Assembly: GCA_963832895.1 (NCBI GenBank)
Contig: CAWHVQ010000021.1
Span: 620,001-684,000 of the forward strand
Length of the DNA: 64,000 nucleotides
Direction of reading: 5' to 3'
From: JAMXLO01 sp963832895
Lineage (GTDB): Bacteria; Pseudomonadota; Alphaproteobacteria; Acetobacterales; Acetobacteraceae
The translations under genes and the position numbers were made by a program. The number at the start of each line of letters is the position of its first letter. The stretch's first letter is position 1. The notes under the pieces were generated by a model, which was given only the letters and a program-made list of their open reading frames with translations, was not told where the DNA came from and made no database searches. This document shows, piece by piece, positions 16,338 to 26,693 of this stretch.

Positions 16338-17291
16338 ATGATGGGCATGTTGACAGCGAAGCGTTCAGTGATCCGTCGGGCGTCCATCGTGGTCGCGGCC
16401 TGCGCCGCGCTAACCCTGGCGCTTGCTCCCGGCTTGGCGGAGGCGCGCGCCGGTGGCGGAGGCTCGTTCGGCAGCCGCGGCAGCATGACGTGGTCGGCAC
16501 CGCCGTCCACCAATACCGCGCCCTATGCATCTCCCATGCAGCGCAGCATGACACCGAACAACCCGTCGCCAGGCTACGGCAGCTTAGGGGCACCGAGCTA
16601 CGGTCCGCGATCGGGCTTCATGTCCGGCCTGATGGGCGGACTGATCGGCGCCGGCATCGGTGGCCTGCTGCTGGGGCACGGGTTCTTCGGTGGCATGTTG
16701 GGCTTTGGCGGCTTCCTCGGCTTCCTGCTGCAGATTTTCCTGCTCGTGGTGTTGGTCCGCTTCGTGATCCGCCGGTTCCGAGGCCAGTCGCCCGCTTTCG
16801 CCGGCGGGCCGGGAATGTTCGCGCGCGGAGGCCCGCCGGGGCCGGGCGCGATGGGCGGCGGCTTCGGCCGACCGTCAGGTCCACCGCCGATCCAGATCGG
16901 GCCGCAGGACTATCAGGCGTTTGAGCAGCTTCTTCAGGGCATCCAGGCCGCCTGGAGCCGCCAGGATCTGAACGCACTGCGCGCCATAGTGACGCCGGAG
17001 ATGCTGAGCTATTTCGCCGAGCAGCTTGCCGACCAGACCAGCCGCGGCGTGCGCAACGAAGTTACCGACGTGCGACTGCTGCAGGGCGACCTGTCGCAGG
17101 CATGGAGCGAAGGCAACCGCGAATACGCCAGTGTGGCGATGCGCTTCGCGATGATCGACGTGACGCGCGACGCGAGCGGCCGAATCGTGGATGGCAGCCC
17201 AAGCGAGCACGTCACAGCGACGGAGCTGTGGACTTTTGTCCGCTCGCCGGGCGGGCGGTGGATTCTGTCGGCGATTCAGCAGGCACGTTAG
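16338..17291 (+). CDS. Tim44-domain membrane protein
   Basis: A 317-residue protein with an N-terminal signal/anchor (about residues 14-36, SIVVAACAALTLALAPGLAEARA), a Gly/Ser/Pro-rich linker, a very hydrophobic glycine-zipper segment (GLMGGLIGAGIGGLLLGHGFFGGMLG within ~95-140, two or three membrane passes) and a C-terminal Tim44-like domain (about 185-315) with YQAFEQLLQGIQAAWSRQD and VRNEVTDVRLLQGDLSQAW. Tim44-like proteins of alphaproteobacteria are inner-membrane proteins of uncertain function. Three ATGs (16338, 16341, 16347) are possible starts. A ribosome site is not obvious, and the gene follows pmbA after only 16 bases. Confidence 0.85.
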   Translation: MMGMLTAKRSVIRRASIVVAACAALTLALAPGLAEARAGGGGSFGSRGSMTWSAPPSTNTAPYASPMQRSMTPNNPSPGYGSLGAPSYGPRSGFMSGLMGGLIGAGIGGLLLGHGFFGGMLGFGGFLGFLLQIFLLVVLVRFVIRRFRGQSPAFAGGPGMFARGGPPGPGAMGGGFGRPSGPPPIQIGPQDYQAFEQLLQGIQAAWSRQDLNALRAIVTPEMLSYFAEQLADQTSRGVRNEVTDVRLLQGDLSQAWSEGNREYASVAMRFAMIDVTRDASGRIVDGSPSEHVTATELWTFVRSPGGRWILSAIQQAR

Positions 17292-17298
17292 ATCGCTG

Positions 17299-18537
17299 CT
17301 ATTTGCGGCGCTCGGTCAGCAGCACTCCGTCGCGCTGCAGCGCTGCGATTTCGTCGGGCGAATACCCGTGCTGCGCGAGCACTTCCGCTCCGTCCTGCGC
17401 GAACTTTGGTGGCGGTCGGCGTGTGCCGCCGGGCGTGCGCCCCAGTTTGATCGGCGTACCGAGACCGCGGTACCAATCCAGTTCCGTGACCATCTCGCGA
17501 TGCGCGGTATGCGGCGCGGCGGTGGCTTCATCGACCGGCAGCACCGGGCCCGCCGGCACGCCATTGCGGATCAGCCGCAGCGATAGCTCGTTGCCATCGT
17601 GTTCGGCGAAGGCCGCTGCAAGGACCTCGGTCAGGGCGGCACGGTTGATGTTGCGCTTGCCGTTGTCGGCGAAACGCGGATCGTCCGCGAGCTCCGGCCG
17701 GTCGATGAGCTCCGCCATCTTGCGAAACTGCCCGTTGTTGCCGGAAGCGATGAAGATGTCGCAGGTCTTCGTCGGGAACTTGTCGTACGGCACAAGATTG
17801 GGATGCGGATTGCCGGTGCCAGCGGGCCGCTTGCCGTTAAGGAAGAAGTTCGCCGCCTGAGGATGCAACAGCGACATGCCGCAATCGTACAACGTCATGT
17901 CGAGGTACTGGCCGTGCCCGGAGCGTTCGCGCTCGTGCAGCGCCATCAGGATACCGATTGCGGAATAGAGCCCGGTGCCCATGTCGACCATCGCCGTGCC
18001 GAGACGCATCGGTCCGGTGGACGCGTCGCCATTGACACTCATCAGACCGGTCATCGCCTGCAGGATCGCGTCATAACCGGGCAGGCCGCCAAGCGGACCG
18101 TCGGCGCCGAAGCCGGAAATCCGACAATGGATGAGCCGCGGGAAACGCTCTGACAGCATGTCGTAGCCAATTCCCCACTTCTCCATGGAACCTGGCTTGA
18201 AGTTCTCGATCACGATGTCGGCGCCTTCGAGCAGGCGCAGCAATACCGCGCGGCCTTCCGGCTTGCCGATGTCGAGCGCTATGGCGCGCTTGTTGCGATT
18301 GATGCCGATGAAGTAGCTGGCGTCATTCTCGTGAAACGGCGGGCCCCAGTCGCGCACCTCGTCGCCTTGCGGCGGCTCGATCTTGATCACCTCGGCGCCG
18401 TGATCGGACAGGATCATCGTGCAGTACGGTCCGCCGAGCACACGGGTGAGGTCGATAACCTTCAGGCCGGCGAGCGCACCGGCTGACCTGGCCAACCCCT
18501 TGCCCTGCGTGGCGGGCCGGTTCGCTGCGTCGTTCAT
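17299..18537 (-). CDS. CaiB/BaiF family CoA-transferase (class III)
   Basis: A 412-residue type III CoA-transferase. These enzymes move CoA between carboxylic acids through a catalytic Asp. Seen here: LKVIDLTRVLGGPYCTMILSD near residues 24-44, the EVIKIEPPQGDEVRDWGPPF signature, SYFIGINRNKRAI, the ADIVIENFKPGSMEKWGIGY segment and GGLPGYDAILQAMTGLMSVNG, all usual for formyl-CoA-transferase/L-carnitine dehydratase relatives. The substrate is not shown by context. It ends 7 bases from the convergent Tim44 gene and lies 32 bases downstream of folC on the same strand. Confidence 0.88.
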   Translation of the reverse strand: MNDAANRPATQGKGLARSAGALAGLKVIDLTRVLGGPYCTMILSDHGAEVIKIEPPQGDEVRDWGPPFHENDASYFIGINRNKRAIALDIGKPEGRAVLLRLLEGADIVIENFKPGSMEKWGIGYDMLSERFPRLIHCRISGFGADGPLGGLPGYDAILQAMTGLMSVNGDASTGPMRLGTAMVDMGTGLYSAIGILMALHERERSGHGQYLDMTLYDCGMSLLHPQAANFFLNGKRPAGTGNPHPNLVPYDKFPTKTCDIFIASGNNGQFRKMAELIDRPELADDPRFADNGKRNINRAALTEVLAAAFAEHDGNELSLRLIRNGVPAGPVLPVDEATAAPHTAHREMVTELDWYRGLGTPIKLGRTPGGTRRPPPKFAQDGAEVLAQHGYSPDEIAALQRDGVLLTERRK

Positions 18538-18569
18538 CGGTCGTTTCGCTCCTTGTCTCCCACGTCAAT

Positions 18570-19841
18570 TCAGCACGGGGTGAGGGGTTGTGCCAGACCC
18601 AGTGCATCCAGCTTCAGCACCTCGCCAGCCAGGTACAGACTGCCGCATATCAACACCCGCGCTCGCGCTTCGCGTGGCAGCGCGCGCAGAGCGTCCGCCA
18701 CGTGTGGACCCGGCCGCGCGACGCCTCCCGACTCTGCAATGATCGCCTCGACCGTTCGCGCATCATGCTGCCCAGGTTCGGCCACTGCCCACAATGTGGT
18801 TGCAAATGGAACCAATGGCCGGAGGAACTCGGTGGCATCCTTGGTCTGCTTCATGCCGACAATCACATGCACCGGCCGATCCGACCATGTTCGCAGATGC
18901 TCGGCCAGCGCGACGCCGGCCCCCGGATTATGTCCGCCGTCGAGCCACAACTCCCAGTCCCCTGGCAACAGCGTCGCCAGCTTGCCGTGGAGGCGCTGCA
19001 GCCGCGCCGGCCACTCCGCGCGAGCGACCCCCGCGACGTCCATCCTCAGTGCGGGCGCACGCATTGCGGCGATGGCAATGCCGGCGTTGTCGAGCTGGAA
19101 AGCGCCACGCAGCGATGGCGGCGGCAGGTCCAGAACGCCGAGCGTATCGTCGTAGCGGCCCGGGGCGATGCGCCAGTCGCGATCACGCAGCATCACCGAT
19201 GCACCGACACGTTGCGCGGCGGCAAGCAGCACGTCGGCTACCTCGGGCGGCTGCATGCCGATCGCCACCGGCACGCCGCGCTTCATGATGCCGGCCTTCT
19301 CCGCTGCAATGAGCGGCAGCGTGTCGCCGAGCATTTCGCGGTGATCGAGCGAGATCGACGTGATCGCGCAGGCGGCCGGTCGGTCGATGACATTGGTCGC
19401 GTCACCGCGGCCGCCGAGACCCACCTCCAGCACACACAGATCGGCCGGTGTCTGCGCGAACAGATGGAACGCAACCGCGGTGATCACCTCGAACACGGTG
19501 ATCGCGGCGCCGGCATTCACCTGCTCGACGTGTTCCAGCGCCGCGGCCAGCACCGCATCCGACACCAGTTCTCCGGCGACGCGAATGCGCTCGTTAAAGC
19601 GCACCAGATGCGGCGAGGTATAGACGTGCACGCGCTGCCCCGCCGTCTCGGCCATCGCGCGCACGAAGGCACAGGTGCTGCCCTTGCCGTTGGTGCCGGC
19701 GACATGGACCACCGGCGGAAGGCGGCGCTCCGGGTGGTCGAGCTTTTCCAGCAGCACGCGCAGGCGATCCAGGCTGAGGTCGATCAGTCGCGGGTGCAGG
19801 CCATGCAGTCGCGCGACGATGCCTTCGATGCGAGTGCTCAT
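18570..19841 (-). CDS. folC: Bifunctional folylpolyglutamate synthase / dihydrofolate synthase
   Basis: A 423-residue Mur-ligase-type enzyme that adds glutamate to dihydropteroate and to reduced folates. Seen here: the P-loop HVAGTNGKGSTCAFV (about residues 47-61), YTSPHLVRFNERI, the central LEVGLGGRGDATNVI motif, LDHREMLGDTLPLIAAEKAGI, and the C-terminal-domain DGGHNPGAGVALAEHL. The ATG at 19841 overlaps the accD stop by 4 bases (ATGA), so accD-folC are translationally coupled, as in many Alphaproteobacteria. Confidence 0.95.
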   Translation of the reverse strand: MSTRIEGIVARLHGLHPRLIDLSLDRLRVLLEKLDHPERRLPPVVHVAGTNGKGSTCAFVRAMAETAGQRVHVYTSPHLVRFNERIRVAGELVSDAVLAAALEHVEQVNAGAAITVFEVITAVAFHLFAQTPADLCVLEVGLGGRGDATNVIDRPAACAITSISLDHREMLGDTLPLIAAEKAGIMKRGVPVAIGMQPPEVADVLLAAAQRVGASVMLRDRDWRIAPGRYDDTLGVLDLPPPSLRGAFQLDNAGIAIAAMRAPALRMDVAGVARAEWPARLQRLHGKLATLLPGDWELWLDGGHNPGAGVALAEHLRTWSDRPVHVIVGMKQTKDATEFLRPLVPFATTLWAVAEPGQHDARTVEAIIAESGGVARPGPHVADALRALPREARARVLICGSLYLAGEVLKLDALGLAQPLTPC

Positions 19842-20704
19842 GCCGCCGCCGGTATTTCCTTGACGCGCAGCAGCGAAATCACCCGTGCCAGGGTCGCCTT
19901 CAGCTCGGTGCGCTTGACCACCATGTCCACGATGCCGTGCTCGTGCAGGTATTCGGCGCGCTGAAATCCCTCGGGGAGTTTCTCGCGAACGGTCTGCTCG
20001 ATGACGCGTGGCCCGGCAAAGCCAATGAGCGCGCCAGGTTCGGCGATGTGGATGTCGCCCAGCATCGCGAAGCTCGCCGTGACGCCGCCGGTCGTTGGAT
20101 CGGTGAGCACGACGATGTATGGCAGCCTCGCCTCCTTGACCAGCCGCGTGGCGATCACCGTGCGCGGCATCTGCATCAGACTGATCGCGCCTTCCTGCAT
20201 GCGCGCGCCGCCCGAGGCGGTGAACACGATCAGCGGCGCATCCTGCAATACGGCAAGCCGCGCCGCCGCGAGGATGCCGTCGCCGACCGCGGCCCCCATC
20301 GAGCCGGCGATGAACTCGAACTCCATCGCCGCGACCACGGCCTGGTGGCCGTCGATCCTGCCATGCGCAACCGCCAGCGCGTCGTCCAGATGCGTCTTGT
20401 CACGTGCCTCCTTCAGCCGGTCGGTGTAGCGCTTTGTCTCACGGAAGCGCAGCGGGTCGGCCACGACCTTGGGCAGTTCAATGCGGGTAAAGCTGCCTTC
20501 GTCGAAGGTATAGCCGAGGCGCTCGATGGCACCGACACGCATGTGGTGCGAGCAGTGCGGACAGACCTTCAGGTTCGCGAGCAGGTCGCGATGGAAGATC
20601 ATCTGCTGGCAGGCGGGGCATTGGTGCCAGAGATTCTCCGGCGCCTCGCGCCGGGCGAACAACGTGCGGATCTTCGGGCGAACGAATTCGGTGAGCCAGT
20701 TCAT
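19838..20704 (-). CDS. accD: Acetyl-CoA carboxylase carboxyltransferase subunit beta
   Basis: A 288-residue beta subunit of the carboxyltransferase that, with AccA, moves CO2 from carboxybiotin to acetyl-CoA. Seen here: the N-terminal four-cysteine zinc ribbon CPAC...CPHC (C29, C32, C48, C51) and the crotonase-type core with TASGGARMQEGAISLMQM and LTDPTTGGVTASFAMLGD. In related genomes accD follows trpA directly. Here a pair of surface-polysaccharide-type genes lies between accD and trpA, so accD must have its own promoter in the roughly 250 bases upstream. Confidence 0.96.
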   Translation of the reverse strand: MNWLTEFVRPKIRTLFARREAPENLWHQCPACQQMIFHRDLLANLKVCPHCSHHMRVGAIERLGYTFDEGSFTRIELPKVVADPLRFRETKRYTDRLKEARDKTHLDDALAVAHGRIDGHQAVVAAMEFEFIAGSMGAAVGDGILAAARLAVLQDAPLIVFTASGGARMQEGAISLMQMPRTVIATRLVKEARLPYIVVLTDPTTGGVTASFAMLGDIHIAEPGALIGFAGPRVIEQTVREKLPEGFQRAEYLHEHGIVDMVVKRTELKATLARVISLLRVKEIPAAA

Positions 20705-20888
20705 GGGTCTTCGCCTATAGTGCGTCTTTCATGGGGTAACATGCCACCGGGGACTGAATGGCTCCAGGCTCGCCACTCGCTATCAATCTCGCGCCACTGG
20801 TTTGCCGTCATGCCTTCGCCGTTTCCAACGAAACCCGTTTGGTAGACCTCCCACAGAGCAATGGACTGCGGCTAGGAGGTGACGATCT

Positions 20889-21044
20889 ATGGCGGGGATT
20901 GTCTTTCTGCTGACCGGCCACCATTCGCCTGGTACGGGTGACCGGGATCAGCTAGTCATCCGCAAAGTAACGGAAGTTCATGAACGACAGATCCATCTGG
21001 TCTGCAGGAATAGGAGAGGGCTCGCCTGCAAGATCGTCCGCTAG
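20889..21044 (+). other. Short open frame with an ideal Shine-Dalgarno site, possible truncated gene
   Basis: AGGAGGTG at 20875-20882 lies 6 bases before an ATG at 20889, the most consensus-like ribosome site I noticed in the window. The frame is 51 codons (MAGIVFLLTGHHSPGTGDRD...) and its last ~90 bases run antisense into the 3' end of the glycosyltransferase gene. I do not recognise the peptide. It may be the 5' stub of a gene cut when the glycosyltransferase/acyltransferase pair arrived, or a chance signal. Confidence 0.3.
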
Positions 21045-21857
21045 TTGCTGCACCATTCGCAGCTTCTCAGGCAGATCCCTTTCGACGCAGTCCAGCAGTG
21101 TGCGGATGGCATACTCATATCCGGGCAGGGAGGAGCACAGAAGGCTTCCGAGTTGTCGTCCGTACTCGCTGGTCCAATCCCACTGACCGTCCAGGATTGC
21201 GCGAATTGCCTCAAGCTTAGGCCCGTGAAAGTGTATAATGGGCGCCGCTTCGTTGATGCCCCAGTATGGCTTCCAGTTGAAGCTCGGATCCAATCGTTCC
21301 CAACGTCGGCGGTATAGCTCATTGTACGCAGCCTCATCATTGAACATAGCGCCACGGCCTTGTCGCATGCCGAAGAGTACAAACTCCTGGAACTCAGGGT
21401 ACGTGCGCCTTAGAGACGGGACATTGATAATCATGACGCCAGTATTGCAGTAGTTCCAGTTGTCGGCCTTAAACTCTGGCGCGCAGGCGAAGTACTCAGG
21501 ACGAATGTGGTCGAAGTCCGGATGCCTGGTAAACAGTACGTCGCAGTCGGTATAGGCCACAAACTCATCGACCGTCTCCAGAAGGCAGATTTGCGAGCGC
21601 AGCCAATGACCTAGCAGCGCCTCGGGGTAGAGGCCCTGCGCTGCAAGAGAGTTGAGCTCTTTTGCAAACCTGATCTCAACATCGATGACCATTACACCGC
21701 GTGCTTCCATCCATTCGGTGAAGCCATTCCGCGTTCCCGTGTAAAGCAGATGTGGCTTAAGGTCGGTGCGAGCAAGCGCGGAGCTTACAGCAATTTGCGC
21801 ATGTAGTCCGAGCTCGTTGTGAGTGCCAGCCTCATTCAAGCCCAAGTACCACTTCAT
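20952..21857 (-). CDS. Glycosyltransferase, GT8/GT-A-like
   Basis: A 301-residue protein from the ATG at 21857 (a TTG 30 bases upstream is also open). Seen here: the opening MKWYLGLNEAGTHN, the nucleotide-sugar/metal motif FVAYTDCDVLF (DxD-type), the acceptor loop NYCNTGVMIINVPSLR, FNDEAAYNELY and HFHGPK, the usual order of GT8-like transferases. It probably adds a sugar to a surface glycan or a peptide; the substrate is unknown. Its base composition is visibly lower in GC than the accD and trp genes on each side. It is divergent from the acyltransferase, and the two predicted ATGs overlap in one CATG. Confidence 0.75.
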   Translation of the reverse strand: MKWYLGLNEAGTHNELGLHAQIAVSSALARTDLKPHLLYTGTRNGFTEWMEARGVMVIDVEIRFAKELNSLAAQGLYPEALLGHWLRSQICLLETVDEFVAYTDCDVLFTRHPDFDHIRPEYFACAPEFKADNWNYCNTGVMIINVPSLRRTYPEFQEFVLFGMRQGRGAMFNDEAAYNELYRRRWERLDPSFNWKPYWGINEAAPIIHFHGPKLEAIRAILDGQWDWTSEYGRQLGSLLCSSLPGYEYAIRTLLDCVERDLPEKLRMVQQLADDLAGEPSPIPADQMDLSFMNFRYFADD

Positions 21858-22641
21858 GAGCCCTGCCAATTCATTCGGTTTGGACAAGCCCCGTAAGGCG
21901 ATTGCGGACCTGTTGCAACGTTTGCGGGTTTTCGTGACCTCGTCGGAGCGGTCTGCACTTAAGGGTCCTCCTCTGGCGAGGTTAACACTGAAACCACCTT
22001 ACGAATGGACGCCGCAATCAGGATCATGCACATTGCAAGCTATGCTCCAGATTGATGATCGCGGCGCAGGCAACCAAATCGTCCTCCCTTCAACAGACGG
22101 GCATCAAATCCAGGGCCATGCGGTAATTGGCGGTGACGGCAATCATCTGGAGATCGGCGCTGCATCGGTCGCCGCTAACGTTTACGCTTATTTGGGCTCA
22201 AAATGCACCGTACGCATTGGCGTGGGCTGCAACCTCGGCAATCTATTCATACACGTGATAGACCGTGGAGAGCTCGTAATCGGGAGCGGGTCCGGTTTTA
22301 ACGGAAGCGTCCGTTTTTTGCTGCATGAACCAGGCCGGATGAGTATCGGCGAGGGCTGTCTATTCGCGGGTGAAGTGGATGTAACGATAAGCGATATGCA
22401 CTCAATCGTGGATGTGATAACCGGCCAGCGCGTTAACCCGGCTCGGGATGTTGTGCTGGAAGACCGCGTGTGGGTCGGGCAGCGCGTAACGATCCTCAAG
22501 GGCTCGCATATAGGGGAGGGCTCCATCATAGGCGCGTGCTCCTTGGTATCAGGTCACGTGCCGCCCAACTGCGTAGCCGCCGGTGTACCGGCAAAGGTTA
22601 TTCGGACAGGGGTTACCTGGCGGCACGAGCTGATTTATTGA
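21856..22641 (+). CDS. Hexapeptide-repeat acyltransferase (left-handed beta-helix)
   Basis: About 261 residues from the ATG at 21856 (a GTG at 21823 is also open). The C-terminal ~170 residues are hexapeptide repeats ending in the classic cap: RVWVGQRVTILKGSHIGEGS, IIGACSLVSGHVPPNCVAAG and VPAKVIRTG. These are typical of CysE/WcaF/maltose-acetyltransferase-like O-acetyltransferases of surface sugars. The catalytic His is probably in ISDMHSIVD. The first ~75 residues are not recognised. It is convergent with trpA (44-base gap) and lower in GC than its neighbours. With the divergent glycosyltransferase it forms a two-gene islet that splits trpA from accD. Confidence 0.78.
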   Translation: MSPANSFGLDKPRKAIADLLQRLRVFVTSSERSALKGPPLARLTLKPPYEWTPQSGSCTLQAMLQIDDRGAGNQIVLPSTDGHQIQGHAVIGGDGNHLEIGAASVAANVYAYLGSKCTVRIGVGCNLGNLFIHVIDRGELVIGSGSGFNGSVRFLLHEPGRMSIGEGCLFAGEVDVTISDMHSIVDVITGQRVNPARDVVLEDRVWVGQRVTILKGSHIGEGSIIGACSLVSGHVPPNCVAAGVPAKVIRTGVTWRHELIY

Positions 22642-22684
22642 TTATTTGTGGCAACTCTTGCGAGGGCGGACCGGGATAAGCCCA

Positions 22685-23506
22685 TTACGGATGGACGTGC
22701 TCCCGCGCCGCGCGGACCCCGGCTGCGAGTTCGCGCACCTTCTCAAGCACGTTGCGCACGAGATCCGGCTTGTGCAGGTTCGCCTCGATCGTGCTGCACA
22801 GCGCCGACCCAACCACCGCCGCATCGGCGACGCGCACCGCCTCGGCGGCCTGCGCCGGGGAACGAACGCCGAAGCCAATGGCGATCGGCAGATCGGATAC
22901 CTTGCGGATCCGGGGAATTGCCTCAGCGAGATGCTCCGCTGTAGTGCTGCGTGTGCCGGTGATCCCAGTGATGCTGACGTAGTAGACGAAGCCGGAACTG
23001 CCATCGAGCACCAGCGGCAGGCGTCCGTCGTTCGTGGTCGGCGCGACCAGGCGGATGATGTCGATGTCGTGCGCGGAGGCGTGCGGCACCAGAACATCGG
23101 CCTCCTCAGTGGGGAGATCGACCATGATCAGGCCATCGACGCCAGCGCCGGCCGCATCGGCGCAGAATCGTTCGGTGCCGTAGGACAGGACTGGGTTCAG
23201 ATAGCCCATCAGGATGATCGGCGTCGCGTCGTCGTCGCGACGGAACTCGCGAACCATCGCGAGCACCTGCCTGACATTCACGCCGGCCTTCAGCGCGCGC
23301 TTGCCCGCGGCCTGGACGATCGGGCCATCCGCCATCGGGTCGGTGAAAGGAATGCCGATCTCGATCAGGTCCGCGCCGGCCGCCGGCATGCCACGCAACA
23401 GCGCCAGCGAGGTCGCGGCGTCGGGGTCCCAGGCTTCGATGAACGGGATGAACGCGCCGCGGCCTTCGCGCTTCAGTGCCGCAAAGCGCGCCGGAATGCG
23501 GGTCAT
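22685..23506 (-). CDS. trpA: Tryptophan synthase alpha chain
   Basis: A 273-residue TIM barrel that cleaves indole-3-glycerol phosphate and channels indole to TrpB. Seen here: FIPFIEAWDPD (where many TrpA proteins have ITAGDPD), the catalytic glutamate region DLIEIGIPFTDPMADGPIVQ with E47-type and D58-type residues, PIILMGYLNPVLSYG, VDGLIMVDLPTEEA and the phosphate-binding end IAIGFGVRSPAQAAEA. The ALA at the usual threonine/glycine site is a minor variation. It follows trpB after 67 bases on the same strand. Confidence 0.95.
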   Translation of the reverse strand: MTRIPARFAALKREGRGAFIPFIEAWDPDAATSLALLRGMPAAGADLIEIGIPFTDPMADGPIVQAAGKRALKAGVNVRQVLAMVREFRRDDDATPIILMGYLNPVLSYGTERFCADAAGAGVDGLIMVDLPTEEADVLVPHASAHDIDIIRLVAPTTNDGRLPLVLDGSSGFVYYVSITGITGTRSTTAEHLAEAIPRIRKVSDLPIAIGFGVRSPAQAAEAVRVADAAVVGSALCSTIEANLHKPDLVRNVLEKVRELAAGVRAAREHVHP

Positions 23507-23573
23507 AAGCCGAATCTTCCCGGCCGCTTGCGCGAGGCGGATGGGGGGAGGGGGGAAATCAATTGGAGCCGGC

Positions 23574-24794
23574 TCACAGCCTCACCCCGAGATGCTCCGC
23601 GACGGTAAAGATGTCCTTGTCGCCCCGCCCGCACAAATTCATCAGAATGATCCGATCCTTCCCCATCGTGGGCGCGAGTTTCGTCACATGCGCCAATGCA
23701 TGCGCCGGTTCCAGCGCGGGAATGATCCCCTCGGTTCGCGTGCAGAGCTGGAATGCGGCCAGTGCCTCCTCATCGGTCGCCGACACATACTCGACGCGCC
23801 CGATGTCGTGCAGCCACGAATGCTCCGGCCCGATCCCGGGATAATCCAAACCGGCGCTGATCGAGTGTGCCTCGATGATCTGCCCGTCATCGTCCTGCAA
23901 AAGATAGGTCCGATTGCCGTGCAGCACGCCGGGTCTTCCACCCGTCAGGCTGGCAGCATGCTCACCGGTCTCGATGCCGTGGCCGCCCGCCTCCACGCCG
24001 ATCAGCCGCACCGAGGGATCGTCCAGGAACGGATGGAACAGCCCCATCGCATTCGATCCACCACCGATGCACGCTACCGCCGCATCCGGCAGCCGCCCCT
24101 CGGCTTCGCGCAACTGCGCCTTCGCTTCCTCGCCGATCACCGACTGGAAGTCGCGAACTATCATGGGGTACGGATGCGGCCCTGCGACGGTGCCGATCAG
24201 GTAGTAGGTGTCCTCGACATTGGCGACCCAGTCGCGCAGCGCCTCGTTCATCGCGTCCTTCAGCGTGGACGCGCCCGAGGTTACCGGCTTGACCTCCGCC
24301 CCCAGCAGCTTCATGCGGAACACGTTGGGCTTTTGGCGTTCCACGTCGGTGGCGCCCATGTAGACCGTGCACGGCAGCCCGAACAGCGCGCACATCGTCG
24401 CGGTCGCCACACCATGCTGACCGGCGCCGGTCTCGGCGATGATGCGTGTCTTGCCCATCCGCTTGGCCAGCAAAATCTGGCCCATGCAGTTGTTGGCCTT
24501 GTGGCTGCCGGTGTGGTTCAGCTCGTCACGCTTGAAATAGATTTTTGCGCCGCCAAGCTGCCGCGTCAGCCGTTCGGCGAACCACAGCGCAGTGGGACGG
24601 CCGACGTAGTTCTTCAGGTAGGCATCGAGTTCCGTCCGGAACACAGGGTCGGCGCGCGCCGCCAGATACGCCTGCTCCACCTCCAGGATCAGCGGCATCA
24701 GCGTCTCGGCGACGAAGCGGCCACCGAACTCGCCGAACCGGCCACGCCCGTCCGGGCCGTTGCGCAGACTGTTGACGCCGAAAGGCTGATTCAC
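23574..24794 (-). CDS. trpB: Tryptophan synthase beta chain
   Basis: A 406-residue PLP enzyme that condenses indole and serine. Seen here: GRFGEFGGRFVAETLMP near the N-terminus, the PLP lysine in DELNHTGSHKANNCMGQILL, AETGAGQHGVATATMCALFG, and the phosphate-binding glycine loop CIGGGSNAMGLFHPF. Length is standard. It lies divergent from pckA with about 180 bases between starts. trpF is normally upstream in alphaproteobacteria; here pckA takes that place. Confidence 0.96.
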   Translation of the reverse strand: MNQPFGVNSLRNGPDGRGRFGEFGGRFVAETLMPLILEVEQAYLAARADPVFRTELDAYLKNYVGRPTALWFAERLTRQLGGAKIYFKRDELNHTGSHKANNCMGQILLAKRMGKTRIIAETGAGQHGVATATMCALFGLPCTVYMGATDVERQKPNVFRMKLLGAEVKPVTSGASTLKDAMNEALRDWVANVEDTYYLIGTVAGPHPYPMIVRDFQSVIGEEAKAQLREAEGRLPDAAVACIGGGSNAMGLFHPFLDDPSVRLIGVEAGGHGIETGEHAASLTGGRPGVLHGNRTYLLQDDDGQIIEAHSISAGLDYPGIGPEHSWLHDIGRVEYVSATDEEALAAFQLCTRTEGIIPALEPAHALAHVTKLAPTMGKDRIILMNLCGRGDKDIFTVAEHLGVRL

Positions 24795-24973
24795 GTTGCG
24801 TCGTCTCCTTTCATGGCGTCATAGCGCACGCCCACCCAATGGTCACCTCATGGGCCATGCTGCGGCGCACAATTCAAAGTTGTGTGGATGGGCTGGATTG
24901 TTTCGCACTTCCACTCTTATCATCGATCCACCCGTCATTTGCCGCACGCCCACCCACGAGAGGAGCAAAGCCG

Positions 24974-26612
<1,639 letters not shown>

Positions 26613-26693
26613 CGCCCCCGTTTCTCACTATTCATTGCGACGGCTCGTTGCGTGGGTCGGCGACGCCATGAGGCGAATACGGTCACCGTGCAA

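Noticed and set aside
24839..24973. An upstream ATG start for pckA at 24839
   Set aside because: It adds 45 residues with no family similarity and overlaps the trpB promoter region; the TTG at 24974 has a ribosome site and matches the family start.
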